Part shown: positions 11,601 to 26,100 of the stretch, in pieces
How the letters are laid out: every line of letters starts with the position of its first letter
How positions within the stretch are numbered: position 1 is the stretch's first letter
Source: Lithodes maja
Lineage: Eukaryota; Arthropoda; Malacostraca; Decapoda; Lithodidae
Direction of reading: 5' to 3'
NCBI GenBank assembly: GCA_037953745.1
Contig: JBAKBP010007433.1
Span: 1 to 64,000, forward strand
Length of the DNA stretch: 64,000 bases
Translations under genes and position numbers: made by a program
Notes under the pieces: generated by a model
Seen by the model: the letters and a program-made list of their open reading frames with translations, nothing else
What the model was told of the DNA's origin: nothing
The model's database searches: none

Positions 11601-14600
11601 TAAACTGGCCAATACCGTTCTTGATCATAAGGTATGGATAAAGTCATTTTCTTTCTCTTTTGTGTTGTAAAAGGATATCATTATGAATTTTATATATTCT
11701 GAAATATATAGAATACTATTTCGCAACATAGTTTACCACTAGATGGGAGGTACCTTATTGTAGGTGACAGAATTTTTATAAAAGTGCATTTCAGAAACTG
11801 ACATGTCAGAGATAAAGGAAAAAGATTTTATGTAATCTCGGCTTAAAACTCCTGTTTCAAATACTTTTTTGTAAAGTTCCGAATGTGTCATAAAATATGA
11901 TTTCTTGAACATTAAAGTAATGATCCCATTTCATGCCAACAGGTGCAAGATAAATATACAGTTAACGTGCGTGTGTGGGACAACGGATCGCCGCCAATGC
12001 ATGCAGTAACCCAGGTGGTGTTGGTGGTGGTGGAGGAATCACGCTACCCACCCACCCTTTTCCCTCTTTCTGCCGTTGTCATCAACTACCAAACCCCCTT
12101 TCCTGGTGGCATTGTTGGCCATGTGACCGCAGTTGATGATGACCCTTATGACACCCTGCAGTACTCCATTTCGCCTATCCCCCGCCAGGCTGCTTCCATC
12201 AAGTACTTTGATATTGATGCTCAAAATGGCACGCTGGTGGCTCTCATGCCTCTTGATGCTGGAACGTATAGCGTCAATGTTAGTGTTTCTGATGGCAGGT
12301 TCCATCGTGCTCTGCAGGCGAATGTTCAGGTGTTTACTATTTTCCAAGAGATGATTGAAAACGCACTTATTGCCAGAATAGGACCAATGTCGTCTGATGA
12401 ATTGCTCACAAAATATCTTCAACTGTTCATTGCTGCAGTGGCTGATGAACTTGATGTTGATAAAGAATCAGTTACCTTCATAAGCTTCCAGCCATCATTC
12501 ATAATTTCTCCGGATATAAAAAACAATGTGGAGTATGTCCAAAAATATATTAAAGGAGACCTCCACAATACTTTTGATGTATTATTTGTAGTGAAGGCCT
12601 CTGACAGTGCTTACGTTTCAAGAACTGATTTAGTTCAATTATTGAAAGTGAATCATATTGCGATACAGAAACGGTTGAACATTCCATTTCTGGTAGTGAT
12701 CAATTCTGAATGTACTACTTTCACTAACTGTTCAGGTCAAGGCACTTGTGAAGACACTATCAAAATGAGTAACAATATCACAGTGCCCTATTCCACACAA
12801 CAGTTCAGCTTAATTGCTCCCAGATTTATGCCTAAAGTTAAGTGCAAATGTAGTAATGGGTACGGTGGCAATGAGTGTGAAATTCTTTTGAACGCATGTA
12901 AAAAGAAACCATGTGCCGAGTATGAAGAGTGTCAATCCACTAACACGAGTACTCGAGGATACACATGCCAGTGCCCGCCAGGACGTGCGGGAAAATCGTG
13001 TCAAGTTGATCTTACGAAGTGTCAACAGCCATCGTGCCATTACCCTCTTAGACCTCTCTCTTTCACTGGTAAAAGTTATGCTCAGTATATTATAGAAAAG
13101 CAAGCCGAGCATAGTTCACTAGTGATAAGTACTTTTTTACGAACCAAAAATCCAGTCGGTACCATAGTATATGCTGATGGAGAAATAGACTACAGCATCT
13201 TAGAGGTGATAGGTGGTCACATTCAGTACCGATGGGATTGTGGAAGTGGTGAAGGTTTGGTTAGAGTATCTACAATTAAAGTAAATGATGATCAGTGGCA
13301 CTTTATCAATCTCACACGAAAAGGCACAGTATCCACATTAAGTGTTGATGGAAAGGAGAGTACAAGTGCTGCTCCAGGTGCAAATGATATTCTAAACAAA
13401 ATGTCAAACTTTATATACCTTGGAGCCATTATGAGCTCAGAAAAAGGCTCAAGTATTTCGTCCTTCATAAATCCAAACAGTGGGTTTGTGGGTTGCCTCG
13501 ACCAGGTTATCATTGACGGTACCGAGCTACCAGTGAGCATATCAGGATCATCTTCAGACAGTGCCATGCTAAAACGTCTGGCTAATGTTGAACTGCAATG
13601 CCCTAATTCACTACCTGAAGCAAGCATATGTAGCTCATACCCTTGTTTTAATGGTGGCACATGTGGTGAAAGTGGGGCTTCTTATAATTGTACTTGTCTT
13701 CCACGCTTCACTGGCAGACAGTGTCAAGTGGATACAGCTCCGTGCTCCTCCAACCCTTGCCTTAACGGAGGTACATGTGTTGCTGTGAACCACTCATATA
13801 AATGTCAGTGTCCATTACAGTTAAGTGGAAAACGTTGTGAGTATGGTTTGTTTTGTAATCCTAATCCATGTGAACATGGAGGTCGCTGTGAGGAGGGCAG
13901 TGATGAACCCTTGTGTAAATGTCAACATTTTACAGGTACAATGTGTCAGTTAGATATTAATGAGTGTTCCCAAAATCCTTGCCAAAATGGTGGAAGTTGC
14001 AACAACTTTCATGGTGGGTTCGAATGTGTATGTTCCTCAAATGTGACTGGTGAGTACTGCACAGATGCTCTCCACAAGACTGAAGAACCCCCATCATCTC
14101 TGATCCTGACGGTGGAGGAGGTGATGTGTTTGTTGGCAGTGCTCTTGGGTTGTGTGCTGGCAGTGTTATTGTTGGTGGCGTGGCAACGACGACGCTGTTT
14201 GATAAAACGCCACCACCAGAATAATAGCATGAACCTCACCGATAACCACGTCAAGAATGACCTCAAGGCTAATGACGAACCCAAGAGGAATTCAAAACTT
14301 TGCAACGTGGAAGCAGATCAGGTAATGCTACAATTATATATGTTATTAGAATTCATGTAGATTTTCATGCATATTCTAAAGAACTGATGTTTATAATTAT
14401 ATGTGATTATTTTGTAGTTTGCTCTAGACTTTGGATATGTGCTTATTATATTTTATTGGCATATGTTGAGTTAGGTTCCTTGTTTTGGTGTTGTACAGCA
14501 GGGCCCACCACTGCCTCCCCGGCCATCCTCCTACACCCCCAGTGGCAATGAATCCGTCCTCATCAACACTCTGAAGCAACTGGCTGACCTCTCCGCAGCA

Positions 14601-17600
14601 GGCCACGAAACCTTAGAACTGGAGACGCTCTCCCACGAGCTTCTCCATAGTCTCAACAAGCCCATGGTTGCTACGCCCAGCCTCACACCGCCGCCCCAGT
14701 CCAGAGGAGGTGACTCAGATATACCACATAAGCCTTGGGACCATCGTAACAACCTTAAGGACTTGTATGTCACGCCCTTCAAAGGTAAGTTGCACACATA
14801 TTTATAGTTAATAATCAACTAGCATGCTTCTTATTTGTTTTACTATATTTATTATTTTATTACTACCTAAAAATGTCATAATATTTATTCAAAATATTTA
14901 GTAAGGCAATCGATCAATTTGAAATTGAACATGTGTAATTTTATTTTCATTGCTGGATTCTGGAGAACATTGTAATATATTTAAAGTTGAAGAGAAACAA
15001 AAACTACTAACTATACTCGATGTCAGCGACTCTGAGAAAAGAATAGCCACCCATATGGCAATAGTTACGGATGATATTCTGTTCAATTTCATCTTGTCGT
15101 AATGTTTTCTTAAAAGTTGTTAATATTAAAAGATTACTACAAGATTATATCAAACACCTTGGTAACAGTGAATCAGCTGGAACTTTTGCCATATGGGTGG
15201 CCATTTTTATTTCCGTGTCGCCGACACTGATTATAGTATATAAGCTAAGCATAATGACAAGCCAAAACAATTTCTATATTTTTTCTTTGACGCATTATTT
15301 CTTTATTTGAGTTTTTCTAGGTAAAAGTTTCTTTGTTAATTAACATGTTGGGCACCCGTGGTGCACTCTCTATGCCATAAATAAATCCACTGGGTGCCTG
15401 TAACATTCAATGGATGCCATTCATGCTAGCAAACTCATCATACGTCCTTGGCTGGTGCATTGTGGTGCATGAAAAAACTATATCTTATAATTATCTAAAC
15501 AAAAAATGATACACTCCTTATCATTATCAAGTATGCAAAGCGAGTTAAAATAGACTGTCACCACCATTGGCCAACGCTCAGCTCAGTGGGTGCTACGGAC
15601 TTGTTTTAGGTGACTTCCATGCAACATTTTTCCCCCTTACAAGGGCTAGGAAGAACTTATTTTGTGTTTTTCCCTCATTATACATTGTAATCACTTTATT
15701 TACGCAAACAAAAAATTAAATATAAAACACAAAAATTTAATATCCTGGCGCTAGATGTGTCTTAAATAATATAATCTCCCGACGCCTCACAAATTAAGGC
15801 AGTTAAATTTTGAGTTATGAAGAGAAACCAATTTTGTTTGCAAATGCAGTAATTATTTTTAATATGTTTATTAGTTTACCAAATTGCGAAATACTATGTT
15901 AACTTTTAAATAGAACATTTCAATATTCTAAACATAATACTGAATCTGTTAGGAATATTTATTGACTTCTTAAATGTGCATTGCTTTTTTTACTTGTGTT
16001 GCCATGTATAACAATAATGATTGTTTAGATGCTTGGCTTATGTGTATTTATCCTTTGTCCCTGAATACGTTTTTCACTATATACATACATACATACATTC
16101 ATCCATCCATCCATGCGTCAGGTGCTATACCAGCTTAATTGGGTTAACGATCAACCCTCAGACTGCCTTGGTACTGTCAACTCGTATAATCTGTAGAGTC
16201 TCAGAATATTGTTTAAGCCTATGCAAAGCTTTAAAATTAATGTATAAGTATATATGTTCAATGTATACAATGTATGAATGATGAAATGTATAAGCAATAA
16301 AGTGTATAAGCAATAAAGTTTCCTATAGCAATCTGACAAAAATATAATTGCATAACTAAAATTTCCGAGACTCAGCGGATTAAACGAGTTGACTGTACAT
16401 GACCAGCCATAAATGTAATCCTCACATGGTTAACGTCCAAGGCAAGATACCTCTTCCAAAGTTAACCAGGCGAGGTACACAGCATAACAGACGATCTATT
16501 AAATAAATTAATAAATATATAAATAGATAAATAAGTAAATACAAAATACAACTGTGGTTGGTTTATTACAGTACTTTAATTGTATAATTATTATCAATTC
16601 ATTAAACAGACTCATCATAGTCCATTATATTATTGAATATAACTAATAATAATTAACTAGATTAGGATTTGTTCTTGTTTTAGCATACATTTGTTGAGTG
16701 TTATAAATAATATACTGTGCACAAATCTATTAATTGCTTACCTGTGTTGGTAGCCACACCCTTATGTACTATTGTTATTCTTATATTGAATGTTATTTTC
16801 ATATTTGGATTGGGAAGAAAAAATGAATCAATTTAATATTATCTTTACAGATGTAGCTTGCGACTTGGTAACAAATCTTGGTGACAGACGGCTATCACCA
16901 GGTCAGCAGTCACCAGGCTCGGCAAACTCCTCGGGTAGGTCCTCTTAAACTGGTATCACACGAGAGCTTTTTACTTTAAGATTTATCTTCAACATTGACC
17001 TGGCAACTTATGAGGTAAACATTTTCAATAATTCTGTCACCTAAGTTGATCTTCCTTCAGTCTAGTTCTCGATTCCAGTGTAAAAGATCCCACAAATGTT
17101 GTCGGAAAAAAGTTGGTCAGTGAATGTTGAAGGAAATGGCTCTCCTGTGATACACTCATTACACTTATACACATCTTCTCTCAGTATTCTAGGTGTCTCT
17201 TGTTCTCCTGATCTCACTTGGAAAGACCATATTATCACCCTTGCTAAAACAGCTTCCAAGAAGCTGGGTGTGCTCAGCCATCTCCGGGGATTCTTTTCCC
17301 CTGCAAAGCTTCCTGCTCTGTACAGGGAAACAGTGCGTCCATGTATTGAGTATTGTTCGCATGTGTGGGGAGGATCCTCTCACACAGCACTTCGTGATAC
17401 AGTAGAAAAGAAAGCCTTTCATCTCATTAACTCACGTCCACTCACTGACTCTTTGCAATATCTCTTTCTTCGCTGTAGTGTTGCATCTCTCTCGCTATTC
17501 TACCACTATTACAATAATCAGTGTTCCTCAGAGCTATCTCGGTGTATACCATCTCCTCTACGTAGAGCACCCGTCTTGCAACACAATCCTATCCCTACTC

Positions 17601-20600
17601 TGTGCAACACTCCAATCCAAGAGTGAAACAATATTCCCAAACTTTCTTCTATTCAACAGCGGAGCTCTGGAACTCTCTCCCTGAATCCATCTTCCCCTCA
17701 TCCTATGACTTAAATTGCTTCAATCTCAGTGTGTCCAGGCATTTTGGCTCGAACATTCCTTGATTTTGGCCCTGTCACTCTTTCAACTCTTGATGGAGGC
17801 ACTCGTCACAGGCAGTTCTGCCTTTTGTCTCCCTCATCCAATATATAAAAAAATAACACTCTTGCCAAGACCTGGGACACTGTAAAGGGGTGACAAGATT
17901 ATTAGCTTGCACATATTAGTTTGCAGTTTGAAGGTGAATCAATTATTATTTTTTTTTTTTTTTGAACTGGGTAAGACCATTTATTTACAATATTACTATG
18001 CATTTTATGCATTATGTTGATCAACTACAGTCCGCTAAACATAATCGGTTTGCCAGGTTTATGTCTTGGCAACTATTGATCTGTAGTTACTCTTTCTGAT
18101 GCCATGACCTGCGCTTGTTTTTCATTTTAGGTACTATTAAAGGTCTTTAGTCTACCACTCTTTATCTTCGTATAATTTACCATCACTTGACTTCTGTTGC
18201 ACATATTCAGTGTTACACATATTATGTTCGTTCTCCCAAAACAGTATTGATTCAATTTTGTTGACAATTTTGAACAAGTTATGACAAATAATATAAAGTG
18301 TGAAGTACAAAATCAGTTGCAAGTGCCCTATTACCAAATCTTGTGATACAGCTAAAAACAATTCTCGAGTGGCTATCGAACTCATCCAAAATGCTAACAG
18401 GAATCATTCAAGGCCATCTAGGATAAACGGATAGGAATGTTAAGGGGAGGCTGGTCGTTTGGTTGATTTATTAATTAATTTATTCATATATTGTTTTTAG
18501 TTTCCTCCCTAGACCTCCATCAAGCTTAGAAAAACACCCCCTAGACACCCCTTCAAGATAAATTTGTACATTTTTCGGTAGAAAAATGTCCCGGCCGAAG
18601 GCCGATTCCTCTTAAAATTGCAGGCTCGCTATCGCTCGCCAGAAAATAATAGACACCTAAATGGCACGAAAGGTCTTAAAATTGACAACAAAATGGGGCG
18701 AAAGGTGTTTAAATTGCCAAACTAATGGGGCGAACGTCTTATAATCTCAAAACTAGTGAGGCTAAACAGTAGGGAGAAGGAGGTCCAGAAAAACGGTCTG
18801 CCTCCTCTTAAGGCTTTTGAACAGCCTTGATGGGCCCTGATCGAAATTTTGGATGTCCATGGTGGACTCTGTGCCTCGTTTCTAGCCATTAATCATGCTT
18901 CGGAAAAAAAGGGAGTTAGTATGAAGGTCCTTGTATGCTACTTGTGATACCCCATTCCTACTTCTATTATGTTAATTGATTAAGTCATCCTTGCAACTGC
19001 TTCTTGTCTTAGTCTCATTTGTTGTCAAGCCTCGTGTGGCACCCCAAAACAGGTAAAAAAACAACCACACTCGTGACTCTTTCAATCAGACTAAGATATG
19101 TTTACATGATTATTGCTACTACCACCTGTTTTAACTGATGAAGGACTAGTAGGAATCAAAGGGGTGCATAATTTCTCAATTAACCCTCTTAACTCTAACA
19201 GTTCCTCCAAAATTGAATGCAAAATTGTTTGGAGGTGGCTAGTAGAAAGCAAAACTGGCGTCGTCCAACAGAAAAAGTTAAATGACCACACATAAAGCAG
19301 CAACAATCCTAAGAATCATAGGCTAAGTTTTATTACATAGGTTTAGTTTGTCTGTTATGATTTTATTGGGTTTAGTTAGGTTAGTACGGTTAGGAAACTG
19401 TGTTAATTTTGACACTTTTGTTTATAATCGTGCTGCCTCTTGTTTTGTCACCCCTGCTACTGATTCTTGTTTTAGTCACCCCTGCTACTGGTTCTTGTTT
19501 TAGTCACCCCTGCTACTGGTTCTTGTTTTAGTCACCCCTGCTACTGGTTCTTGTTTTAGTCATCCCTGCTACTGGTTCTTGTTTAAGTCACCCCTGCTAC
19601 TGGTTCTTGTTTAAGTCACCCCTGCTACTGGTTCTTGTTTTAGTCACCCCTGCTACTGGTTCTTGTTTTAGTCACCCCTGCTACTGGTTCTTGTTTTAGT
19701 CACCCCTGCTACTGGTTCTTGTTTTAGTCAACCCTGCTACTGATTCTTGTTTTAATCACTCCTGCTTCTGATTCTTGTTTTAGTCACCCCTGCTACTGAT
19801 TCTTGTTTTAGTCACCCCTGCTACTGATTCTTGTTTTAGTCACCCCTACTACTTATTCTTGATTTAGTCACCCCTGCTACCGATTCTTGTTTTAGTCACC
19901 CCTGTTACTGATTCTTGTTTTAGTCACCCCTGCTACTGATTTTTGTTTGTCACCCCTACTACTGATTCTTGTTTTAGTCACCCCTGCTACTGATTCTTGT
20001 TTTAGTCACCCCTGCTACTGATTCTTGTTTTAGTCACCCCTGCTACTGATTCTTGTTTTAGTCACCCCTGGTACTGATTCTTGTTTTAGTCACCCCTGCT
20101 ACTGATTCTTGTTTTAGTCACCCCTGCTACTGATTCTTGTTTTAGTCACCCCTGCTACTGATTCTTGTTTTAGTCACCCCTGCTACTGATTCTTGTTTTA
20201 GTCACCCCTGCTACTGATTCTTGTTTTAGTCACCCCTGCTACTGATTCTTGTTTTAGTCACCCCTGCTACTGATTCTTGTTTTAGTCACCCCTGCTACTG
20301 ATTCTTGTTTTAGTCACCCCTGCTACTGATTCTTGTTTTAGTCACCCCTGCTACTGATTCTTGTTTTAGTCACCCCTGCTACTGATTCTTGTTTTAGTCA
20401 CCCCTGCTACTGATTCTTGTCTTAGTCACCCCTGCTACTGATTCTTGTTTTAGGCACCCCTGCTATTGGTTCTTGTTTTAGTCACCCCTGCTACTAATTC
20501 TTGTTTTAGTCAACCCTGCTACTGGTTCTTGTTTTAGTCACCCCTGCTACTGGTTCTTGTTTTAGTCACCCCTGCTACTGGTTCTTGTTTTAGTCACCTC

Positions 20601-23103
20601 TGATACAGGTTCTTGTATAGTCGTCCCTGCTACTGGTTCTAGTATAGTCACCCCTGCTACTGATTCTTGTTTTAGTCACCCCTGCTACTGGTTCTAGTAT
20701 AGTCACCCCTGCTACTGATTCTTGTTTTAGTCGCCCATGCTACTGGTTCTAGTATAGTCACCCCTGCTACTTGTTCTAGTATAGTTACCCCTGCTACTGA
20801 TTCTTGTTTTAGTCACCCCTGCTACTGGTTCTTGTTTTAGTCACCCCTGCTACTGGTTCTTGTTTTAGTCGTCCCTGCTACAGGTTCTTGTTTAGTCATC
20901 TCTGCTACTGGTTCTAGTATAGTCACCCCTCCTACTGATTCTTGTTTTAGTCACCCCTGCTATTGGTTCTAGTATAGTCACCCCTGCTACTAATTCTTGT
21001 TTTAGTCGCCCATGCTACTGGTTCTTGTTTTAATCACCCCTGCTACTGGTACTTGTTTAGTAGTCCCTGCTCTGGTTTTAGTATAGTCACCCCTGTTACG
21101 GGTTCTTGTTATAGTCACCTCTGTTGTACTTGTTTTAGTTGCGTATCATTATATTTCTGTACCACCTTTCAGTGCCAACCCCAGCACTGGAAATTGGCCA
21201 CATTCTTTTGATTCTACTGATTTGGTAACCAGTGCTATTGTTTTTGCTGTATTATGTTTATTTTCTTTAATCACTCTTGTTACTGCTCCTTGTTATAGAC
21301 ACCCTTACCCTTATTCTTTTTCAGTCACCCCTGCCGTTGTTCTTTCCCAATTACCCCACCGTTCTGTTTATTTGCCTACCTTACTCTTTTTCAGGCACCC
21401 GTGCCGTCGTTCTCTGCCAGTTACCCTCATGGTTCTGTTTGTTTACCTACTCTTTTTCAGTTACTCCTCCTGTTCCTCATTTTCATTTACCTCATCCCTT
21501 GACCGTTTTTTTTTATTGTGGCCTTAGTGGCGTGCTTCATTCTATAGACAACCTACAATTGCTGTTTTTATTTTTTCCTTCAACTCCCGTACTCATGGTG
21601 TGCCTTCGAGTCACCTTTTCGTTTTGGTCTGTCCAATGTTCCATGGCTCCACACAGTAAAGTATTATGGGTTTGAGGAATATGTAAACAGAACAGTTGAA
21701 GTGTCTATAATAATGTCCCATATTTTGTTTTCCCAACTCATTTAGTATGAGGATAGAACAAAATATTAAATCACCAAAGGTAAATGGCGATCAATATACA
21801 CAGCTTAATTGTATTCACCATTATATACCTGTGCCTTTATTAATGTATACCGGTACCTTTATAAGAGTGCGGTCATATCTGTTTTACCTGGTATGCAAAG
21901 TCGCGCACAGTAATTTGTGCACACTCATGGTGTTAAATTCTTGTGGGCAACTGTACAATCCTCAACTTTGTTGCAGACCATTTAATAAACTTATGTTACT
22001 ATTGGTAAATTGAAGTTTCTGCTTATGCTTCATAAATCAATCGCTTCTTGTCATGCTATTTATTTCAGCTATACTCTGTTGCTAATGTGTGTATATATTT
22101 ATACACATTATAGTTTTAGTTATCTCCAATACTAACTTTTTGTCACCCTTCATATTGTAATGTAGTTTAGATATGCCTGTATTCGTTAATTCCTTCAGTT
22201 GTTCGTGTAGTTACTGTTATTTAATCAATCCTACTTAAATATATTCCTTCTGTCACCATATGTGTTGGTTGATGCTGTTCTCTTACACATTCAGCTTATT
22301 ATAAAATGTCATGATAAAGGAAATGCTAGGTAGAGAGTCCCATGAGGTTTATCTTATGAGAATTACTAGGATATTTAAACTAGTTTGTTAAATATGTTTT
22401 GAGTGTAGATTTTGTTTGATGTCGTTGCCCAATTAAGTATGTGTTTGTACAGCTTCATAAAACCAATGAATTGTATGTCTTATTTAATATTGGTCTGAAT
22501 GTAAGCAAGAAATCAATATGTTGGTTTGATGATAGTAGCAGTAACAATGGTTGTCTTGATGAAGTTTGTATTATAGACTTTCCTAAGCACTGTAGGTCAT
22601 GAAGTAGACAATCATACATACTGGTATAACACGATTAGTTTATGGTCCGCATAGAATACACAGTCACGAAAAAAAAAAATCACAATTATGCAGAGTTGAT
22701 GTGTTTAAAGTGATTTAATATAGGTCCATAAAAACACATTTATGAATCATTATATCATATTCTAGATAATTTCCCATTTTAACACATTTTATTTTGTATT
22801 CAAGATGACGTTTATTATCAGTGTTAGCTGTACTTGCCACTTGGTATGTATTTTATTTTCTACAAGTTTGCACTGGTAGATTTCTCTTGGTAGGGGAATA
22901 CTTATTTTGTATTGGGTAAGGTCTTTCTCGCTAAGCTACCTAGTCAGACTTCCTGTTAATGGGGTATCACACGAGAGCTTTTGTCAGTAATTTGCAATGG
23001 CGAAATTCTCCGAGCATAATTTCAAAGATCTTTTGCGTTGGTATCAGTTAGTTCACTGAAAAATCACTATGTATAACAAAATAATATATACAGTACATAT
23101 AAA

Positions 23104-23166
<63 letters not shown>

Positions 23167-26100
23167 AATGCTTTCAGATCAGATTAATTGTGGACAAATA
23201 TTTCGGAAAACACTCGTGTGATACCGGCTCTCCTCAGTAATGCACTCTCTGCTTTTCTATTATTTATCACGCCAACCCACGCCATGCATGACACTGAATT
23301 AACATGCTACTGTACTACCGATGCCCTTACGTGCATGCAGGCCACTATATCCCAAGTGTACAGTCAAAATCAATACTTCGCCGACATCTTGCTCATACCT
23401 GTGATATTTGTGGTTTTTCTCACTTTCCTAGACAAGCCTTATGTTTGTAGCAGACCGTGCCTAGTCTATTCATCGTAAGTAGGCCAGAAATCGTTACCTC
23501 TAACATATCTAGCCCTTTTTTAGTTATGAGGTTTGAGGTCCTATTTTTCCCTAATCATAGTGAATAGATAATAGTAATATGTGTTTTGTATTGTAAAGTG
23601 TCGAGTTAATGTTACTCTATATTGATTTATTTCACACAAAATATACATATTTTCGGCGGAGCAATTAGTTTTGGCTGCACTTTGCACATTTTCCTCCATA
23701 ATATATATCCAGTGTATTTTATATACCGTACTCAGAATACTGCCATCAATATTACTTGCACTATCAGTATACTGGTGTTTATATTTCTCATATCAGAATG
23801 TACTAGTATGTAAAGCTATTTTAATAGTACACCAAACATGGACTAAAGTACACTGTTGTCTCTGCAACTTTATGCTTGTAGGTCGTAATATCCTCAACAT
23901 GAAACAGTTATTTGGCAACATAGTTATCATATAGTGCCTTACTGCTTGTATGTTTGTCTGATAGTTGATTTTCGGTGTGAGCATCCTAGGTTCGAATCCC
24001 CGGACTGCCACATGTCTGTTAATTTCATTAATCGATTTTAGGAGTAGAGTTGGTTGGTGGAGAGAACATAATAATCCTACTCAAAATTACCTCTAGTCTA
24101 TTTTGTTATTAACTTCGGGAATATGCACTTGCTTGCCTCACACAAGAGAACTGTATTACGAACTGATCGGCTGATGGTTCGGTGGATTATATCTGATTTG
24201 GCGACTGAAGATGTTATTTGAACACAGTACCATCGACCAATCAGCTCCATGTAGAGTTCTGAAACCCAAAGCGATTTTGTCAGAAAAATAAAATAAAATA
24301 AAATAAATTAATCGGTAAAATAATAAATAAATAAATAAATAATTATATATACGAATAAAACATCGAGAAACGCTACAATGCCACACTGTCTCTGCCATAA
24401 GTATTCACCGTAATTGTCCCCTTGCGTGTTTCAGGATATAAGGAAGTTGAGGTTATATACTAGCCATGGATATTTACCCGTGATTCAGGCTAATATTCTC
24501 CTGCAATGCATTAAAGCAAACTAAACATTCTTTTCACCCATTATAAACCCAAACTTATTTATCTATTAATGTATGTATTTATTTATTTTTATTGTAGGTA
24601 TTATTTTGTTTTGCTTAATATCGATGGCTACAACTTTAATATATATTGATATTTAGCAGAAAGCTAAGCTAATATTTTATTGAAATACACATCTGGACAC
24701 ATTTAATCAAACTATAATATTCACCCATGATAAACCAACATTTTATTAATTATTTATACATTTATGGATTAATTATTTATTAGTTTATTACATTATTTAT
24801 GCGTATCAAAGGCTACATCATCAACTTCCTTATAGCCTGAAACTCAGTAGTGGTTAACTGTTATGCCCTGTTTTTCTACCGGTTTAACTTGGGTAATGTG
24901 AGTTCTAATTGACTGGGTATAGAAGGCTGCATGCACAATACAAGAAATGAGGAATAGAGAACACAAAGAAACACATGGTAGCAAGTTACACGATCACGTT
25001 TATTGATATACCACTGCAGAATACTTGTGTCAGACAATATAATAGAATCGAACAACACTAGCATAAGTGGATCTGGATGGAGCCTAGTCTCCCACTTCCA
25101 ACGTTCAGGTATTAATCTTCTGATCACTGGCTTTGATTTAACAGGTTTATATACCGAAGACCATCAATGTTTCTTATAGATTCATATTCACTGTTAGATT
25201 TATTACTGGTAGCTCTGGTGCACAAGTAGTAGTTCACAGACTAGATTAGACACGCGTATTTTATAGCACGGGAATTCTAGTAACCTCAGGGGGTACTGAT
25301 CTAAGTAAGTCCAATAAACTCATCTCGAGAGACCATCACCGTGGTTCTTAAAAATCGGACTAAGGTTGCTATACTTTTGTACGTCCGTGGTAGTACAGTG
25401 GGTTAGCGCGCGGGCCTGGTGGTGATGGTGGTGCGTCACTAACCAGGGTTCGAACCCCACCCAAGGCATCTCAAAACCTGTGGGTTTTTAGGGGGGTTAA
25501 ATTCCCTTCAGAGGTTCGAACCCCGCGCCAGGTACCAGGAAAGGTTGATCCTAAAGGTAGCCTGGGGAGAATTCCCATTCCTATTTAACCTGGAAAAACC
25601 TAGCATTTCATTAACCCTTCTCGGTATTTTGGCTATTATTAGAAGAGCCGCGGCATAGTCAGTAGAGCATCGGCTGCTGATCAAATGGTCGGCGGATTGA
25701 GCCTGCACCGTCAAAATGTTATTGGCAGATGTCAAGCCCGGGCAACTTTACCTAGTGATTCGTGACAAACGCCTCTAATGTTCATGGTTCCGAGGTTTGA
25801 GGTATATTTTACCCCTTTGAACCTAGAGATCCTTCTTAAAGCCGGTATCACACGAGAGCTTTTATGGTCAACATTCGATGATCAACATTTTTCTGGCAAC
25901 ATTTCTGGAATATTTTGCACTGGTATCGGAAACTAGACTGATGGTAGATGCACTTAGGTAACAACAAAATATTAAATGTTTACCGTATGAGCTGCCAGAC
26001 CAGTGTTAAGGATAAATGTTGAGTGAAAAAGTGCTCGTGTGATACCGGCTTAAGCAGCATAAAATTGTCCAGTAATAACCAGGATTAACTGTCAAAACGC

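Noticed and set aside
19437..21139. CRISPR-like regular array
   Set aside because: No unique spacers; simple head-to-tail minisatellite in an animal intron.
21222..21675. Hydrophobic, possibly membrane-protein open frames
   Set aside because: Derived from decayed 28-bp minisatellite units; no splice or domain support.
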